This document shows, piece after piece, positions 50,760-63,749 of a DNA stretch of 64,000 nt (positions within the stretch are counted from its first letter, which is position 1; every line of letters begins with the position of its first letter). The notes under the pieces are model-generated. The model was not told where the DNA came from. It did no database searches and was given only the letters and a program-made list of their open reading frames with translations. Position numbers and translations under genes: made by a program. Source of the stretch: Theocolax elegans (taxonomy: Eukaryota; Arthropoda; Insecta; Hymenoptera; Cerocephalidae); NCBI GenBank assembly GCA_026168455.1, contig CM047426.1, positions 3,961,501 to 4,025,500 of the forward strand. Reading direction: 5' to 3'.

Positions 50760-51063
50760 TATAAAAAATTATAAAAAATTAGATAAAAAGTTCTAAACGT
50801 CAATACCCTTTGGCATGTTTTAACAGTATATTCAATTTTTTCAGATTTTTAAATCTGTGATTTACTTTTCATTTTTAACATTGAAAATTGATACCTTTTT
50901 AGACAATAATTACCGCCTGCAAATTTATTCATTATTACTAACAAATTTATTTTTTTCTTAAAAATCAAAACGTCATATGAATTTTTTCAGATTTTAATTC
51001 CATATCTCCAATTAATTCTTATGTTTGAAAGGTGCGATCCCTGTAATTTGGGTCCGACCCCCG
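50760..51063 (-). mobile_element. 380-bp TTAA MITE family, truncated copy at 50.8 kb
   Basis: Duplicate of the copy at 45730-46038, carried within the 3-kb duplication; TTAA at 51064-51067. Confidence 0.65.
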
Positions 51064-51092
51064 TTAAGAATTAACCGATTGGATTGAGGGTT

Positions 51093-51885
51093 AAGTCAAG
51101 CGGCGAATTCGATAACAATTTATGTTGTAGGAACCGAACTCTTAACCAGAAATATTCAAGTTCAGTTGATGCTACCGCCCTCTACGGAGTATACACTATG
51201 GACCTACGAAGGTTACCTCGCCACCATATTATACCCTTGGAGCACCGGGGTTTTGAAAAATTTGCAAATCGCATTTTTCTGTAGAAATGTGGTCTAAGGT
51301 CTCTAAGTTAGGGCCAAACTAAGTAAAGATGTTGGCGAGTCAGACCCCTTACGCCTAGAAGCATATTCCCGGCCGAGTACGGTGTAGCTAATGTTAAAAT
51401 TTTCCAAATTTCAAAAAACATTCGATTGCACTATTTTTTTTTAGCATTATTTATGTTTTATCTGGCCAAATAAAGTCACTTTGTATCATTATTGCTTGAA
51501 AACACTATATAGGGCGCCATCAACCGAAATTTGAGTTCCTCTCAAAACGTGAATTTTCACTCAATTTAGATGAAAAATAATGAGTAAAATTTTTTTACGC
51601 CTCTAGGCGTTTTCCGGCGCTCTAAAGGTTAATACATACTGCTAAAATAATTTGTACAATGTTTTCGAACACCTGCAACACAAAAATTGAAAAGACGTTC
51701 TAAGGTGGCGCCACTATCAAGTTTGTATATCACCTTTTTAAGTAATACAGAAGAGTTCCGAAACTTTTGATGAAGAAATACTAAACAAAACATAACGTAC
51801 AATATTTGACCTAGCTAAGCAGTACAGAGTGCAACAAAAGAATATCTCAGTGTAAAAAATAAAAACTAAGATACACCAGTATCTG
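51093..51885. promoter_or_regulatory. CG-richer island with three CTCF-like motifs
   Basis: ctaccgccctctac (51172-51185, reverse strand gtagagggcggtag), agggcgccat (51511-51520) and taaggtggcgccac (51701-51714) resemble the insect CTCF core AGRKGGCGC. An open stretch near 51084-51284 has no recognisable domain. Insulator function is inference. Confidence 0.3.
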
Positions 51886-52523
51886 AACAGACACCAGGGA
51901 ATGAACATTATATAATAAAAAATGTGGCGATATAATATATTTTATACATTTTTAGATACAGAAATGTCTTTCTTCTGTGCGTTTCCATTACAAAAGACCA
52001 CTTCCACTTTGATTGCTAAATAACTGCAATCAACCACTTAATATAACTATTGGAATTTGTTTTTAAAAGAAAACTCAGATTAAATAGACATGATTTGAAA
52101 AAGATAAGCTCAAATTTGTCTATTTAGCAAAAAATTGGAAAGAAAATAACAACTAACAAAGTTTTAGCCTAAAAAATGTAAAAATTGTGTTTCTAAATTT
52201 TGATTAAAATTCCTTACAATTTTTCTTTCTTCTACAATTTTATGCCAAATGAATAGATTAAAACTTATTTGTGTTTAAATCGTATCTATTTATTCTGAGT
52301 TTTCTTTTGATCCCAAATTCTAATAGCTATATTTAATCGCTGATTAGTTATAAGCAATCAAAGTTGAATTGGTATTTTTCGAAAATTTGGTTTGGTAACG
52401 CATAACTTTTGTAAAAATAAGCGTTAGGTTCTTAAACTTTGGCTTTCTTCATATTTATACATTAGAAAACAATTTGGATTCGATCCGTGTTCTAAAGGTT
52501 TTTGCCTCTCCTGGTGAGCAAAA
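51886..52523. mobile_element. diverged relative of the 40.4-kb foldback MITE
   Basis: Shares ttttaaaagaaaactcag, tttggctttcttcatattt, a gatccgt block and a similar internal inverted arrangement (aaaagaaaactcagatt and ctgagttttctttt) with 40395-41027. Confidence 0.5.
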
Positions 52524-55500
52524 GATTATCACGTGACCTGCTCGTTAACTGACCTTATTCGCTTATTCATTGGTAAAGTCACTCTACTTCAATCTCCAGG
52601 TAGCCGGGATGATGCTGAGCGGCATCACCTTCAGGTCAAGCCAAGTTACTATTCCGTTTCGAAATTTTTTTAGAAAAAAAAATTTTTAAACTAACACTTG
52701 GATATAATTAAAAATGTCGGCGAACTGGTAGTTAACAATCCTAATAGAAATGGTCTCACTGGCCAACTTCTGATGAAAAAAATGGTGTGTTTCAACATAT
52801 ATTGGTTAATTTCTATCAGGGTATTTATTCAAACTTAAAAAAAAGAAATATGGTGGAAAAACCCGAAATGAATTCTGTAAATAAACTTTCGATAATCTCA
52901 AACAAAATCGAAACTCGTTCTGGAAATTTTTTAATAATGAATCTTTTTTTTAGCCAAAACATACCCTAGTAACAGTTTATTCAATTTCTTTACCTAAAAA
53001 ATAGGAGTATTAAAACAGCATTATTAATACAAATTTGTATATTTATACGTGAAATTCGTCGCGTGTCGAACACGAACCTACATAGATTCAAATCCATTTA
53101 CATAAATAAGGAAAACCGAATTTTCCGTTTTCCTATCGATCGAACAAAAGTTATTCGACTTACGTGGCCATTTCCCGAATAATTTGCAAATATATTTGAT
53201 ATTCTCTTTCTCTCTCTCTCTCTTTTTCTTTGCCATTACGTCCTTGGTAAACATACGGAATTGTTATGTAAACAGTTGTCCTGGTAAAATGTGTGTGTAC
53301 CTTATTAAAACTTTTTTAATGGCCCATAAGTCAACTTTAATCAATATAACGAATATAATATAAGTGTATATGTGTTTATGCATACATATATGTAGGGACT
53401 GTTTTTCAATGTATTTTGCTTTTCGTTGCAATCTCAGTTAGTATATAAAGATGTTTTCTCAAAATGAACTTGCGTCTGTGTGCACGAAAGTGTATATGTA
53501 ATAAGAAAAATTTTATAATATTTTCTATGTGCGAGAATGTGCATTTGATGTATACGGATTTCCATTTTTATTGGATTTTGCTAGAAGGACACTCAAATTT
53601 GTGATATTATTTTTTTAACTTCGATCTTTTTATTATGAATATAGAGGATGGATTGTTGATGATTTTTTTTATTACGTCACATTGATGTATTTGTTGTTTA
53701 TTAAATTTTTGTGGTTGGCATTGATTTTTTATTCTTAAAGTGTAGTTTCAATTTTTTCCAATTTTTAGTGAGTAGGGATCTGATATAAAAATTTTTGGTT
53801 GATAAATGTAGATTTCCTGTATTTGAGTATTTAGGATCAATTGTTATCTGTTAGAGATCTGGTTTATAATCGATTTACTCTTAAAGTGCAATTGCAATTT
53901 TATATCTATAATTTATTTTTCTTCCATTTTTATAGTTCTATGGATCTGTTATAATTTTTTGTGGGTAAATGTTGATTCCTGTAATTGATTTGTTAAAAAT
54001 ACTCACAAATATAATATAACTAATATCGAACCTATAGAAGCAACTAACAAAATATTTCCGAATTCATTGTTTACTACAAAAAATACCGAAATCTACGTTT
54101 AGCAACCCAAAAATTGTGACTATCATAAATCTGAAAAGAATATCGTACACAAAGCTTAAAAAACACAGAAGAGCTTGCAGAACTTTTGAAATTGATTCGT
54201 TTTAAAATATTTAAATTAATGAGAGATAATCACTTATCGTCGGTAACGATTCGGTATATAAAATCGAACTTTACGACTACTTAAAAAAAAGTTGAGTTAA
54301 AAATAAAGTGTATACCCATTATCATTAAAAAAAACTGCCGATACCAATATTTCGAGTTAACCCTTATCTTAAATAATAAAAAAAATGGACGCACGTAAAT
54401 CACGTGAAAATTATCCAACTAAAACGCAATATCCAATTAAACTCCTTTGTGCAGGAAAATAATATTCGTACAAGATTTATTTAAAAGACCCTTCTTCCTG
54501 AATGATAAACGACGCGATAAAATGACCTCGGTAATAAAATGAAGATTAATAAAATAGAATATAAAGTGCGTGATCTTATCGTTTGCAAAATAAAAAATTT
54601 AACCTGCAATTACATCCAAAAATAAAATTTTTTATTTTTAGTTAATAACCCTAATAGAAATATTTGTCTAAATTTTTTATGGTTTTGAAATTAGAATATA
54701 CGTAATTGGCCATTATTTATTATTTTTTTTAACAAAAAATAAATGTCTCGTTATTATACCCAAAAAATTCTTATGAAAAGAACCTTTGCTTATCACAGCG
54801 GGGTAAATTTTTACCCCTGCGATAAAAATTATTATTAAGAAAAACTACTGGCTATTTTTGCTTAAAAATTTTTTTAGAATATATAGAAAGTTTGCTTTAA
54901 AAGATAGTATACTTTATTTAATTGAACACTGATTTAAATACACTCAAAATATTTTAATGTTTAAAAATGTGTATAAATAATAATATTTAATTAACTTGAG
55001 AATTGGTAACAAAAAAAAAGAAACTAAAATTCTAAAAAAAATCGCACGTAATGCCTAAACGGTATGAAAGAAGATTACAAAGTAATTTTATCGTAATATA
55101 TATAAATAATAAATAACCACATTCCGTCGGTAACGATGGGTTTATAAAATCAAGGTTTGCTCAATGACTTGTGTGTGTAAATATCATAGAAAAAATTTGT
55201 AGATAATGTTCTTTAAAAGAAACATATTTTTATTAATTTTTATATGCATTTCACAACCCTTTAAATTATATTATTTAATTTTCAATTTCAAAATACTATT
55301 TATAAACGGTGAAAATTCTCTACATTCTCAATTTGGAAATTTATCGACGATATAAAAATCGATAAATTTCCAAATGCAAGTTAAAAATCTATATTCTCTT
55401 GTACAATACACCTTCAGAATATTATTTTTTTTAAATAAAGAAACAGGTACGTAGATATTATAAAAAAAAATTAAATGAAAACGCGTATAATACGCAGCTT

Positions 55501-56995
55501 CCCCATTGTTGCACACAGAATTTTATTCCGCACCGTAGTCGTACATAATTAGGTTTTAGGATTTTTCTCAACCGTAGTTAGCTGTCGACTCGAATAAAGT
55601 TACTCCAACTGACTACTCCATTATGTACATATATATATTATATATATAATTTATTCAACCTCGACTTTCTTTCCAAGTTGATAAACTTTACTTCTTTCTT
55701 TCTTTTTCTTCTTCTCTCTTTTTTTTTGTATTGTGTCACATTTTATTTGTGTCACGTGCGCGCATGCGGTGAAAGAATGATTGTGAATATATATGTGTGT
55801 GTGTGTGTAGTTTTTTATATATATACTCGAAGAGATAAAAGGGGCCAATAAGCTAGATCATCAAAATTCGTTATCGCGAAATTTTAAGTGTTTGCAGATA
55901 ATGATTCTTTCTCTCTCGTTTTTTTTCTAATCCAATAGAGTAATCGTAACATTTTATTTTTTTGTACGCTGTATATGAAAAGTTTAACGCTATGTAAAAA
56001 GTTTTTTTATATGTTCGGGGGAATAATCAATATAACCTACTTTTTAACAAACGTTAAATTAACATTTTTTTTTGTATACAAATGGCGATAGTTTAGTTAC
56101 TATTGTATGTGTGTATGTGTATAATTTATAAAATGATCAACGATTAGGGTTTGTAAGTGTGTAGATAATAATGTATGTATGTGTTGTGCGTTCGGTATTA
56201 AGAGGGTATATACGCGTATGAGGTTATTATTTATTTATTTACAACCGTGCACGAATAATGTATACTTGGATATAATTGTTATTCGTCGCTAATAGATTGT
56301 TTTCTATTAAATCGAAGTTTTATTTGTTGGTGAAGTTGTGAATTTTTGTATAACTATGGAAATTTACTTGATTCTCGCTAATTTACACTTCGTTTTCTGC
56401 TTAAGCTAATTAAAAATTGATTAATAAGATTTTTTTTAGGTATGTAAAGAAGAAACGATGTTTCAGTACAATTTGAGTGTAAAAATTACCTCAAATTACG
56501 TAATTTATCGGTTAGAACAATGGTTTGTATTGCAAAAATATACAAAACTTTATTTCAGATTAAAAATGAAATTTTATGGTTAATAAAATTTTTGGTCTGA
56601 AGTAAAATTAAACGGCAATAGAATTTTAGTATATTTATTTATTTATTTATTTATTTAACTATAGTAAACATTTTTTCACAAAAATGAAATTCAGAGAATG
56701 TGAGTGAATAACATTGTTTAATTATGGTATTTTATGATATTAATTATTGCTAATATACTATTTTATATGAAAAGAAAATTTTGATAATTAATTTAAAAAA
56801 TTGACTTAATTTATGTAATGGTTGACATTCGTCGCAATAAAGTTATTTACCTAAAAAATGAACTTCATTTTTATTGATAATTACTAATATTGTTTAGCTG
56901 TAAAAATTTACTCAATTTTTGTAACACGTGGCCAATAATCTGAGTTTCAATTAAACACAATTTTTTCATTATGACGAATGAAATTTTAGAGTGAA
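52524..56995. other. mostly noncoding AT-rich DNA
   Basis: A CG-richer patch at 52525-52650 (gtagccgggatgatgctgag) matches nothing I know. Diverged gtcggtaacga motifs occur near 54238 and 55127. (CT)n lies at about 53206-53224, and a gggtaaatttttacccc hairpin at about 54800. No gene supported. Confidence 0.4.
55331..55375. repeat. perfect 17-bp inverted repeat with 11-nt loop
   Basis: atttggaaatttatcga (55331-55347) and tcgataaatttccaaat (55359-55375) are exact reverse complements. Confidence 0.8.
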
Positions 56996-56999
56996 TTAA

Positions 57000-57350
57000 A
57001 CGTTTGGAAACGTTGAACGCAAATTATGGGGATATATATAACTTCGAAGAAAAAAATTGTATCTAAAATTTTGAATTAAAAATCTGAAGAAATTCATATG
57101 GAAAGGTTGACCAACATTTTGATTTTTAAGAAAAAAATAATTTTTGAGAATGATAGTTGATTTTTGGTCGGTATTTTTGAGTGAAAAGGCCATAACCTTT
57201 CAACTCAAACGTCCTGATAAAATTATCGATGTAAAAATCTGGAAAAAATTAGGTTTGTTGTTTAAGCCATCATTCAGAAAATTTCAAAAGTTCATTATTT
57301 TGTTTATAAAAAAAAACTTTAAAAAATGACCATGTTCTGTATCTGACGTG
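57000..57350 (+). mobile_element. 380-bp TTAA MITE family, diverged copy at 57.0 kb
   Basis: TTAA at 56996-56999, then gcaaattatggggat, attcatatgg, ttggtcggta, ggccataacctttcaac and aaatgaccatgttctg in family order. The right end is decayed (ctaa). Confidence 0.6.
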
Positions 57351-59105
57351 TCCTAAAAAGTAAAAATTTATTCAAATCTGAACACCCATTACTTATAAAC
57401 ACTTGCAAATTTAAAATTATATATTATTTATAAAACACTGTCAATATTAAAATTTTATAAAACTAAAATCAGTAAAAATATATATACATATAATTTATTC
57501 AATATTCTCTTTTAGCAATACCGTACCTAATTAAATACATCCAATCAAATTTTTCTTGTTTATAAATAAAAATTTAATATTGCAACTTTAATAACTCAAC
57601 CGCACGTATAAAATATATATTTTATTTAAAAAAAAATGTAGAAATCTCGAATAAATAAAACACTTTCAATGGCAATAATTACTCCAATTTAAAATACCAA
57701 AATTAATATTCCTTTTTTTTTAAACAAAAGGTACGTACATACACGCGTAAAGTACACGCATTTCATTCAATACAGCTTACATTAAATTTGTTTACTTAAA
57801 AAAAAAATAATAATAATAGGACAATCAATTTTACTTGTTAAATATTTCACCGATGCGCGTATAATGCATTATTCACTACACATATATACAAATCGTTACA
57901 ACTTTATTTTTTCTTTTTACTCGATAATAATCTACATACATATAAACAAATGTTTAATTGTACATCGTGTAATTATCCGAACATAAAAAAAAATATTATA
58001 TAAAAAAAAATAATATCGAATATACACGAGACACTTGTACTAACAACGCGATAACAAAAGAAGGAAAAGAGAACAATTACCAGTCTATAATTGTGTCAAA
58101 TCCTAAATAACCTTTACGTATGTATATCCACACATACATCGACAGAGGGAGAGAGAAAGTATCCCTCTCTTGAAAACACACAAACACAATTGATCAATAA
58201 ATATAACTAGCAGTCCGACCTGTATATATCGTCATTTATTCATCATTGTGTCGTCTATTAAAAAAAATAATAATTCGCTCCACATCATCTTTTTTTTTAC
58301 TTCTCTTTTATATGTGTGTTTTTTTTCTCTTTCGTTTGCCTTCTTTTTTTTGCGCGTGACGCAAACGTTTCTTTTTTCGACATTATTAAAATATATGGGG
58401 AGAAGATTGTTAACAACTTTTTTTTTCGACGTGAAATTTAATATCGCGTTATTAAAAATATTTTGTAAGGGTTGATATATATATAAATATATAGTTTTTT
58501 TTATAGAGATATACCAGAGTTACTTTTCTTTTCGAAAAAAAAATTAAGTGAGTAAAATTGAAAATTACCGATATCTAACAAATTATTTGCAAATTACGTG
58601 TATACCGATATTAAATTGCATCTTTTTTATTATTTATGGGAATAAATGAATAGTAATAATTAAATAAAGTAGATTTAATTTTTTTTGATAAATAAACGTA
58701 TATGTACTGAATAGAAATAAATTTTTTAGGTCAATTTTAGTCGGAACTTGTTATTTAGCTATAATAATCTTAATAATGGTATATCGATTGGTTTAATATA
58801 TCGATCTCCTCTTTTAAGGACAAAATTTTTCAACAATTGCAAAACTGATAAAAATGTGAAAAATGCAGACTTTACACCTGAATGTTGACGGAGCGATTTT
58901 ATTTGGAATAATTAATTTGAAATAAATTAAAAATTTTTTCTTCACTTTTCATTCGTATAATATGATTCAGTGTAAAATTGATCATCATGGCTGCACAAAA
59001 ATCTCAATCGTTAAGTGATAAAGAATGTTGATAAAATTCACTCTCGATATTTAAAGCAAGTGAACACCCATATTGTTATGTAAAAAATAGAGATACCTGT
59101 TTTTA
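57351..59105. other. noncoding AT-rich DNA
   Basis: Homopolymer- and (TA)-rich. Frames near 58248-58475 are low-complexity Phe/Leu-rich and not credible genes. Confidence 0.45.
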
Positions 59106-59109
59106 GTTT

Positions 59110-59260
59110 GACATCTCCAATAAAGAGAACGTCATACTAAAAAAATGGTCATTTTGATATGTTTTTATAAACAAAAGTACGAATTTTTCAAAAAATCAAC
59201 GGTGTTTTAAACAATATATCCAATTTTTCAGATTTTGTAAAACTATATTAAAAAATAACT
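59110..59260 (-). mobile_element. 380-bp TTAA MITE family, partial copy at 59.1 kb
   Basis: Reverse orientation: gacatctcc, aatggtcatttt, gtttttataaac, gttttaaacaatatatcc and tttttcagatttt match the distal half of the family. Confidence 0.5.
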
Positions 59261-59999
59261 AAAAATGCGTTTTTATATTCAAGTCTTTTTAATTTTATCA
59301 TTTATTTTCTCCGTATATGTATCTTATTGCAGTAAAATGTGCATAAAATTACTTTTTTAATTTTTACTTATATATTATTGTTTTAACCATAAAAATATAA
59401 TACTTTTGTTAAAAATGATAAGACGAAAAAAAATCGTTATTATTATATAAATTATAATTTAAACAAAAGAATGGCTTTTTTTATCGTTCCATCATTTTTA
59501 ACAATTATTAAACATCCCTCTTAAGAAAAATCTACTTTGAGAAATGTAATCCCATAAATTTCCGTGTGCACATTTTTTTTGTAGGACTTGAAATAAAAAT
59601 TATAAATATTTTCTCTCCTCGCACATCTCGACGAACTTCAGAAATAAACAATTTATTAAAAATAATAATCAACATAACAAATCGCCCGTATTTACAATTT
59701 TGCCACCAAACGAAAAAAAAGAAGGAAATTCACACCAATTTCAGCAGTACCTCGAGCGTAACCAATTTCATGAATAAACAATGGATTCTCATATATAGTA
59801 TAATCATCAAAGGAACTTTAATACATAAATTATGTGTGTGTGTATAATTTTCAAAAAAAAAAAAAGAAACTGATTAAAATTATACATACACGTATATATA
59901 CGTATAAATCGTATCGATCCTTATATATATATATATTGTTACCAACAATAAAAAGTAATTGTTTAGCGTGTGTATAATACACGCGCGTTCAGAAACGAG

Positions 60000-61150
60000 G
60001 TTGACTCACTTTCACCCGAGAGTAAAAAAAAAAACAATCGATGTATATATATACACACGTACAGACACACACACGAAATATCCATACAGCGTGTATATAT
60101 AAAATACATGTGTAGGTCTGGGGCGATCTAACCTAAAAAAAAATAATAGTGAAACCAAAAAATCGATTATTTTTCGTTTCTTCCGTGTGAAATAAAGTGA
60201 CGAGAAAGGGACGATCGACGCGTCGTAAAAAAAAATAAAAGAAAAGAGGAAAGGGGGAAAGAAATGTATAGAGTCGTAACTCACCATCGAAAAAGACGTT
60301 GTTAAGATTATTTACTCGAGGAGGAGGAGGACGACGACGAGCAGTCTCGGTAGATACGAAAACGCGCACCACTCACCGCTTGTACATCTCTTACATATAC
60401 CGCACACACACACCGTCTGACGTAACAAGGCATCGGCACTCACTTTTTTTTATATTTATAATATATATATAATATATTTTTCTTCTTTTTATTTTATTTC
60501 ACACCTATATGTATGTGCACATATCTATATAAATATCTATATATATATATATCACTGTGCTGAGTAAGAAGACGATCCGCGTCGGTGTTTTATATATATA
60601 TATTTAATACACTGACATTCGTGCGTGTATATATATATATATGTATGCATAGGCTCACGCACACACACACACACACACCGAGCTTTGTTATTTCTTCTTT
60701 TATCGTTAGATATTTTTCGTCTACTCGGTATGCTCACCGACGCTACGCTCTGGCTCTACTGACGTCGCCGGCGATTTTCTCTCTCTCGTGTGTATATATA
60801 TATATACGTATACGTATGTATATATATATAAACCGGCCCGCACGCGCCCGCGCTCTGTGATGCCTTCGCTCTATCTCTCTCTCTCTCCCTCTCTCTCACT
60901 CTCGCTCTCTCACTGTATTATATGTATGTATGTAGATATGTAGTAGGAGAACGAGAGAGAGAGAGAGAGAGCGAAACGGATTCGGATATCTCGCTCGCTC
61001 TCGTTATGTTGACGCGCGCCGCTTGGGTTTTTGTGCGCCTGTGTGTGTGTGTGTGTGCTCAGTTCAGCTGTACTGGGGGTTTCTTGAATCGATAGCTACA
61101 CGCCGTTCCACGTTTTGTGTATGTATATATATATGGATGTGTTCGCGTGT
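60000..61150 (-). promoter_or_regulatory. candidate promoter / first-exon region, minus strand
   Basis: The most CG-rich part of the window outside the PKI exon, packed with (CT)n, (GA)n, (CA)n, (TG)n and (TA)n tracts. On the minus strand two GTGAGT donors follow plausible exon ends: TTCGATG|GTGAGT (last exon base 60285) and AAGCG|GTGAGT (60377), plus TCG|GTGAGC (60738). TGACGTAA at 60418-60425 and TGACGTCG at 60760-60767 resemble CRE sites. The frame ending at 60285 has no ATG and a stop upstream, so this would be an untranslated first exon. The target gene is not proved; the PKI exons are the nearest minus-strand coding exons found. Confidence 0.4.
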
Positions 61151-61557
61151 ACGTGCAAGGGATTTACTGTTAGCTGTGTGTGTGTGTGTGTGTGTGGAGT
61201 ATTTTTTTGATGGTGTTGTTTTTTTTTGTTTGGGATATAAGGTGGTTTTATTTGTTTTTTTTTTGTTTAAGTAATGTTATATTTTTTTTTGTATTATGTA
61301 AGGTTTTATTTTTTTTTATGCGTTTAAGTAATTTGTTTTTATTTGATGGGTTTGGTTTTCGGGTTGTTCGGTTTAAAAGCATTGTTTTTTCGTTTTGCAG
61401 TGATTGTTTAATTTTGTATTTTGTAGTTAAGTAAAATTTTAATTTTTTTATTCGATGGGTTTGATTGTTTTTGTTTGCATTTAAGTGTTCAAAGTATTGC
61501 TTTTTTTTGGAGTATTTTTTTTGTTCAATGAATTTGATTTTTTTTGTGTAGGGGGTA

Positions 61558-61786
61558 CGGGAGATAAAGTTTTAGTACATTTTACTAAAGTTTCAGTAAC
61601 GCGGTATACGACTACAGAAACACAAAAAATATACTGAAGTTTTTGTAAATTTTTACTGAAATTTCTATCAATTTTTAATGAGAGTACTAATTTTTACTAA
61701 ATGTGATGAGTCATTTTTTACGTTTTTACAATTTTTTAACAAGTTAGTGAAAGTTTACTAATTTTAATAAAAATTTGCTCTCCCTG
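61558..61786. mobile_element. 229-bp MITE with TA flanks
   Basis: TA at 61556-61557 and 61787-61788 flank inverted ends cgggagataaagttttagta and the reverse complement of gctctccctg; the next blocks (actaaagtttcagtaac / gttagtgaaagtttact) also mirror each other. Confidence 0.65.
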
Positions 61787-61885
61787 TAATGTTCTAATTT
61801 TTTTTATCTGATCGGCTCGAACTTTTTTTAGTGTTTAAGTATTATTTAGTTTTTGATGATTTTGGATTATATTTTTTTCCGTTAA

Positions 61886-62265
61886 CGGAATATTGGACCC
61901 AAATTACAGGGATCTACACCTTTCAATCTAAGAATTATGTTGGAAATATCGATTTAAAAATCTGAAAAAATTCATATTGGTAGTTTTAAACAAAAGTGAG
62001 GGCTTGACGTTTTGATTTTTTCAGAAAAAATAAATTTGTTAATAATAATTGAATAAACAATTTTCAATCGGTAATTATTGGTCTAAATATGCATGCATTT
62101 CAACCCAAAAATCAGAATTAAATTACGGATCTAAAAATCTGAAAAAAGTTGAATATGCTGTTCAAAACATGCCTAAGGGCATGGCATTCAGGATTTTATC
62201 AAAAATTTATTCTTTTATTTATAAAAAAATATTAAAAATGACCATTTTCTGAGTACGACATCCCC
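61886..62265 (+). mobile_element. 380-bp TTAA MITE family, best-preserved copy
   Basis: 380 bp between TTAA at 61882-61885 and 62266-62269. It starts cggaatattggacccaaatt and ends gagtacgacatcccc. With the flanking TTAA the ends pair as imperfect inverted repeats (TTAACGG..TTGGACCCA / TTAAGGGGATGTCGTACTCA). The frame at 62049-62252 is noncoding MITE sequence. Confidence 0.8.
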
Positions 62266-62269
62266 TTAA

Positions 62270-63745
62270 ATAGTATTTTATTTATTTATTTAATGCGTTT
62301 GGCGTCTTCTTTGTTTACTGTATTTGTGCAATTTAAGTGTTATTTTTTCTTTTTTGCACTCAATACGTTTAGTGGTTTTTTCTGTATTTGAATGTTTTTT
62401 TATATTACGGGTTTCAGAATTTTTTTCTGTTTTACGTAATATTTTCTTTTTTTTATATTCGAAGGGTTTAGTATTTTTTTACGTGACGTACGTGTTTCTT
62501 TTTATTAAAAGCGCTTTGTGTTTTCTTGGGGCTTATCGAGTTATTATTTTAGAGGTAACTAAATTTGTTTTATTTACGTTTTAACAAAATTTGTGATTAT
62601 TACTATTTTTTTTAAATTTGTAGCTTGATCAAATAAATTTTTTTTCGTTTGCCTTATTTAACGGGTTATTTTCAGGATTAATTCGTTTACCATAGCTTTT
62701 GTTATGGGTTATTATCCTGAAATAAAAGTTTAACAAATTCAATAAAATATTTGTTGAACGCGTTCGAAATAACATTTGATTAAAAATAAAAAAAGTATTT
62801 AGTAATTGTAAAATACATCATCTCGTTTTTTGTAGTTTAAACGTATCCAACTAAAATATATTTAGATAGATTGCAAAATTTTTGGTCAAATGATTTTACT
62901 ATTTTTTTTTACTGTTTTTCATTAATATTTTTACAATTTGTGAAGTTACTTTATTAGTATTTTAATTAGAATTATTAATTTCCTTCGTTTAACACGATTA
63001 TTGTTAATTTCTAATTGTAAAATATTAATGGGTAATAATTTTTTAAGTAACTATATTAAAAATATACTTTCGTTTTATCGAGATTTTTCATTATTTTTTA
63101 TCACGAATTAGAAGTTTATAGATGAATAAATTCATTATATCATTTTTTATTGAACAATGACTAAATATTTCGAATTTATAATTAAATGGTTATTGATTAT
63201 TTTTATCGAAAATGGTGATTATTTTTATTACAAATCATAAATTAAAGGGTTTAATGTATTTATCTCTATTATACGAGTTTTCCGTTTTTTATAATTTTAT
63301 AATTATATTTACTTATTTTATTTTTTTATTTATCGACTTTTTCGAACATCAAACATTTCATCAAGTAAAATGTCATCACTTTTTAATGCACGTTCTTTTA
63401 TATTCTTTAATCGATATCAGTATAAAATAAATATATAATTATAAAGGATAAATTGAAAATTTGAATTTCATTCTTACAGTTATCAAATTAATTCTCTTTA
63501 AATTTTCAAAAATCTTAATTATTCAATACTATAACAAAAAAACGATGCTTATTTAATTGTGAAACTTATTTTCCTCGATTTAATATTTGATACCTCAAAG
63601 TCTGCGTCTTCGAACAATCTCACACCAAAATTTTAAATTTAAAATCGTACACGTACGCGTACACACAGTTATTTAAAAAAATATAAAATATTATTATATA
63701 TTTTTTACACATTTAAATAAATATTATTATATATTTTTTACACAT
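62270..63745. other. noncoding T-rich DNA
   Basis: Long runs of T on the plus strand; the frames here are Phe-rich artefacts. No supported gene. Confidence 0.5.
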
Positions 63746-63749
63746 TTAA

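Larger units (their letters stand above)
48135..51092. repeat. 3-kb duplication, right copy
   Basis: Matches 43021-46062 in the same orientation with small indels and a shorter (AT)n tract. It starts 22 bp after the right arm of the long inverted repeat. Confidence 0.9.

Noticed and set aside
60585..61434. Several frames in the 60.5-61.4 kb region
   Set aside because: Made of translated (TA)n, (CA)n, (TG)n and T runs.
62049..62252. 67-aa plus-strand frame
   Set aside because: Lies entirely within a TTAA-flanked MITE that is noncoding in its other copies.
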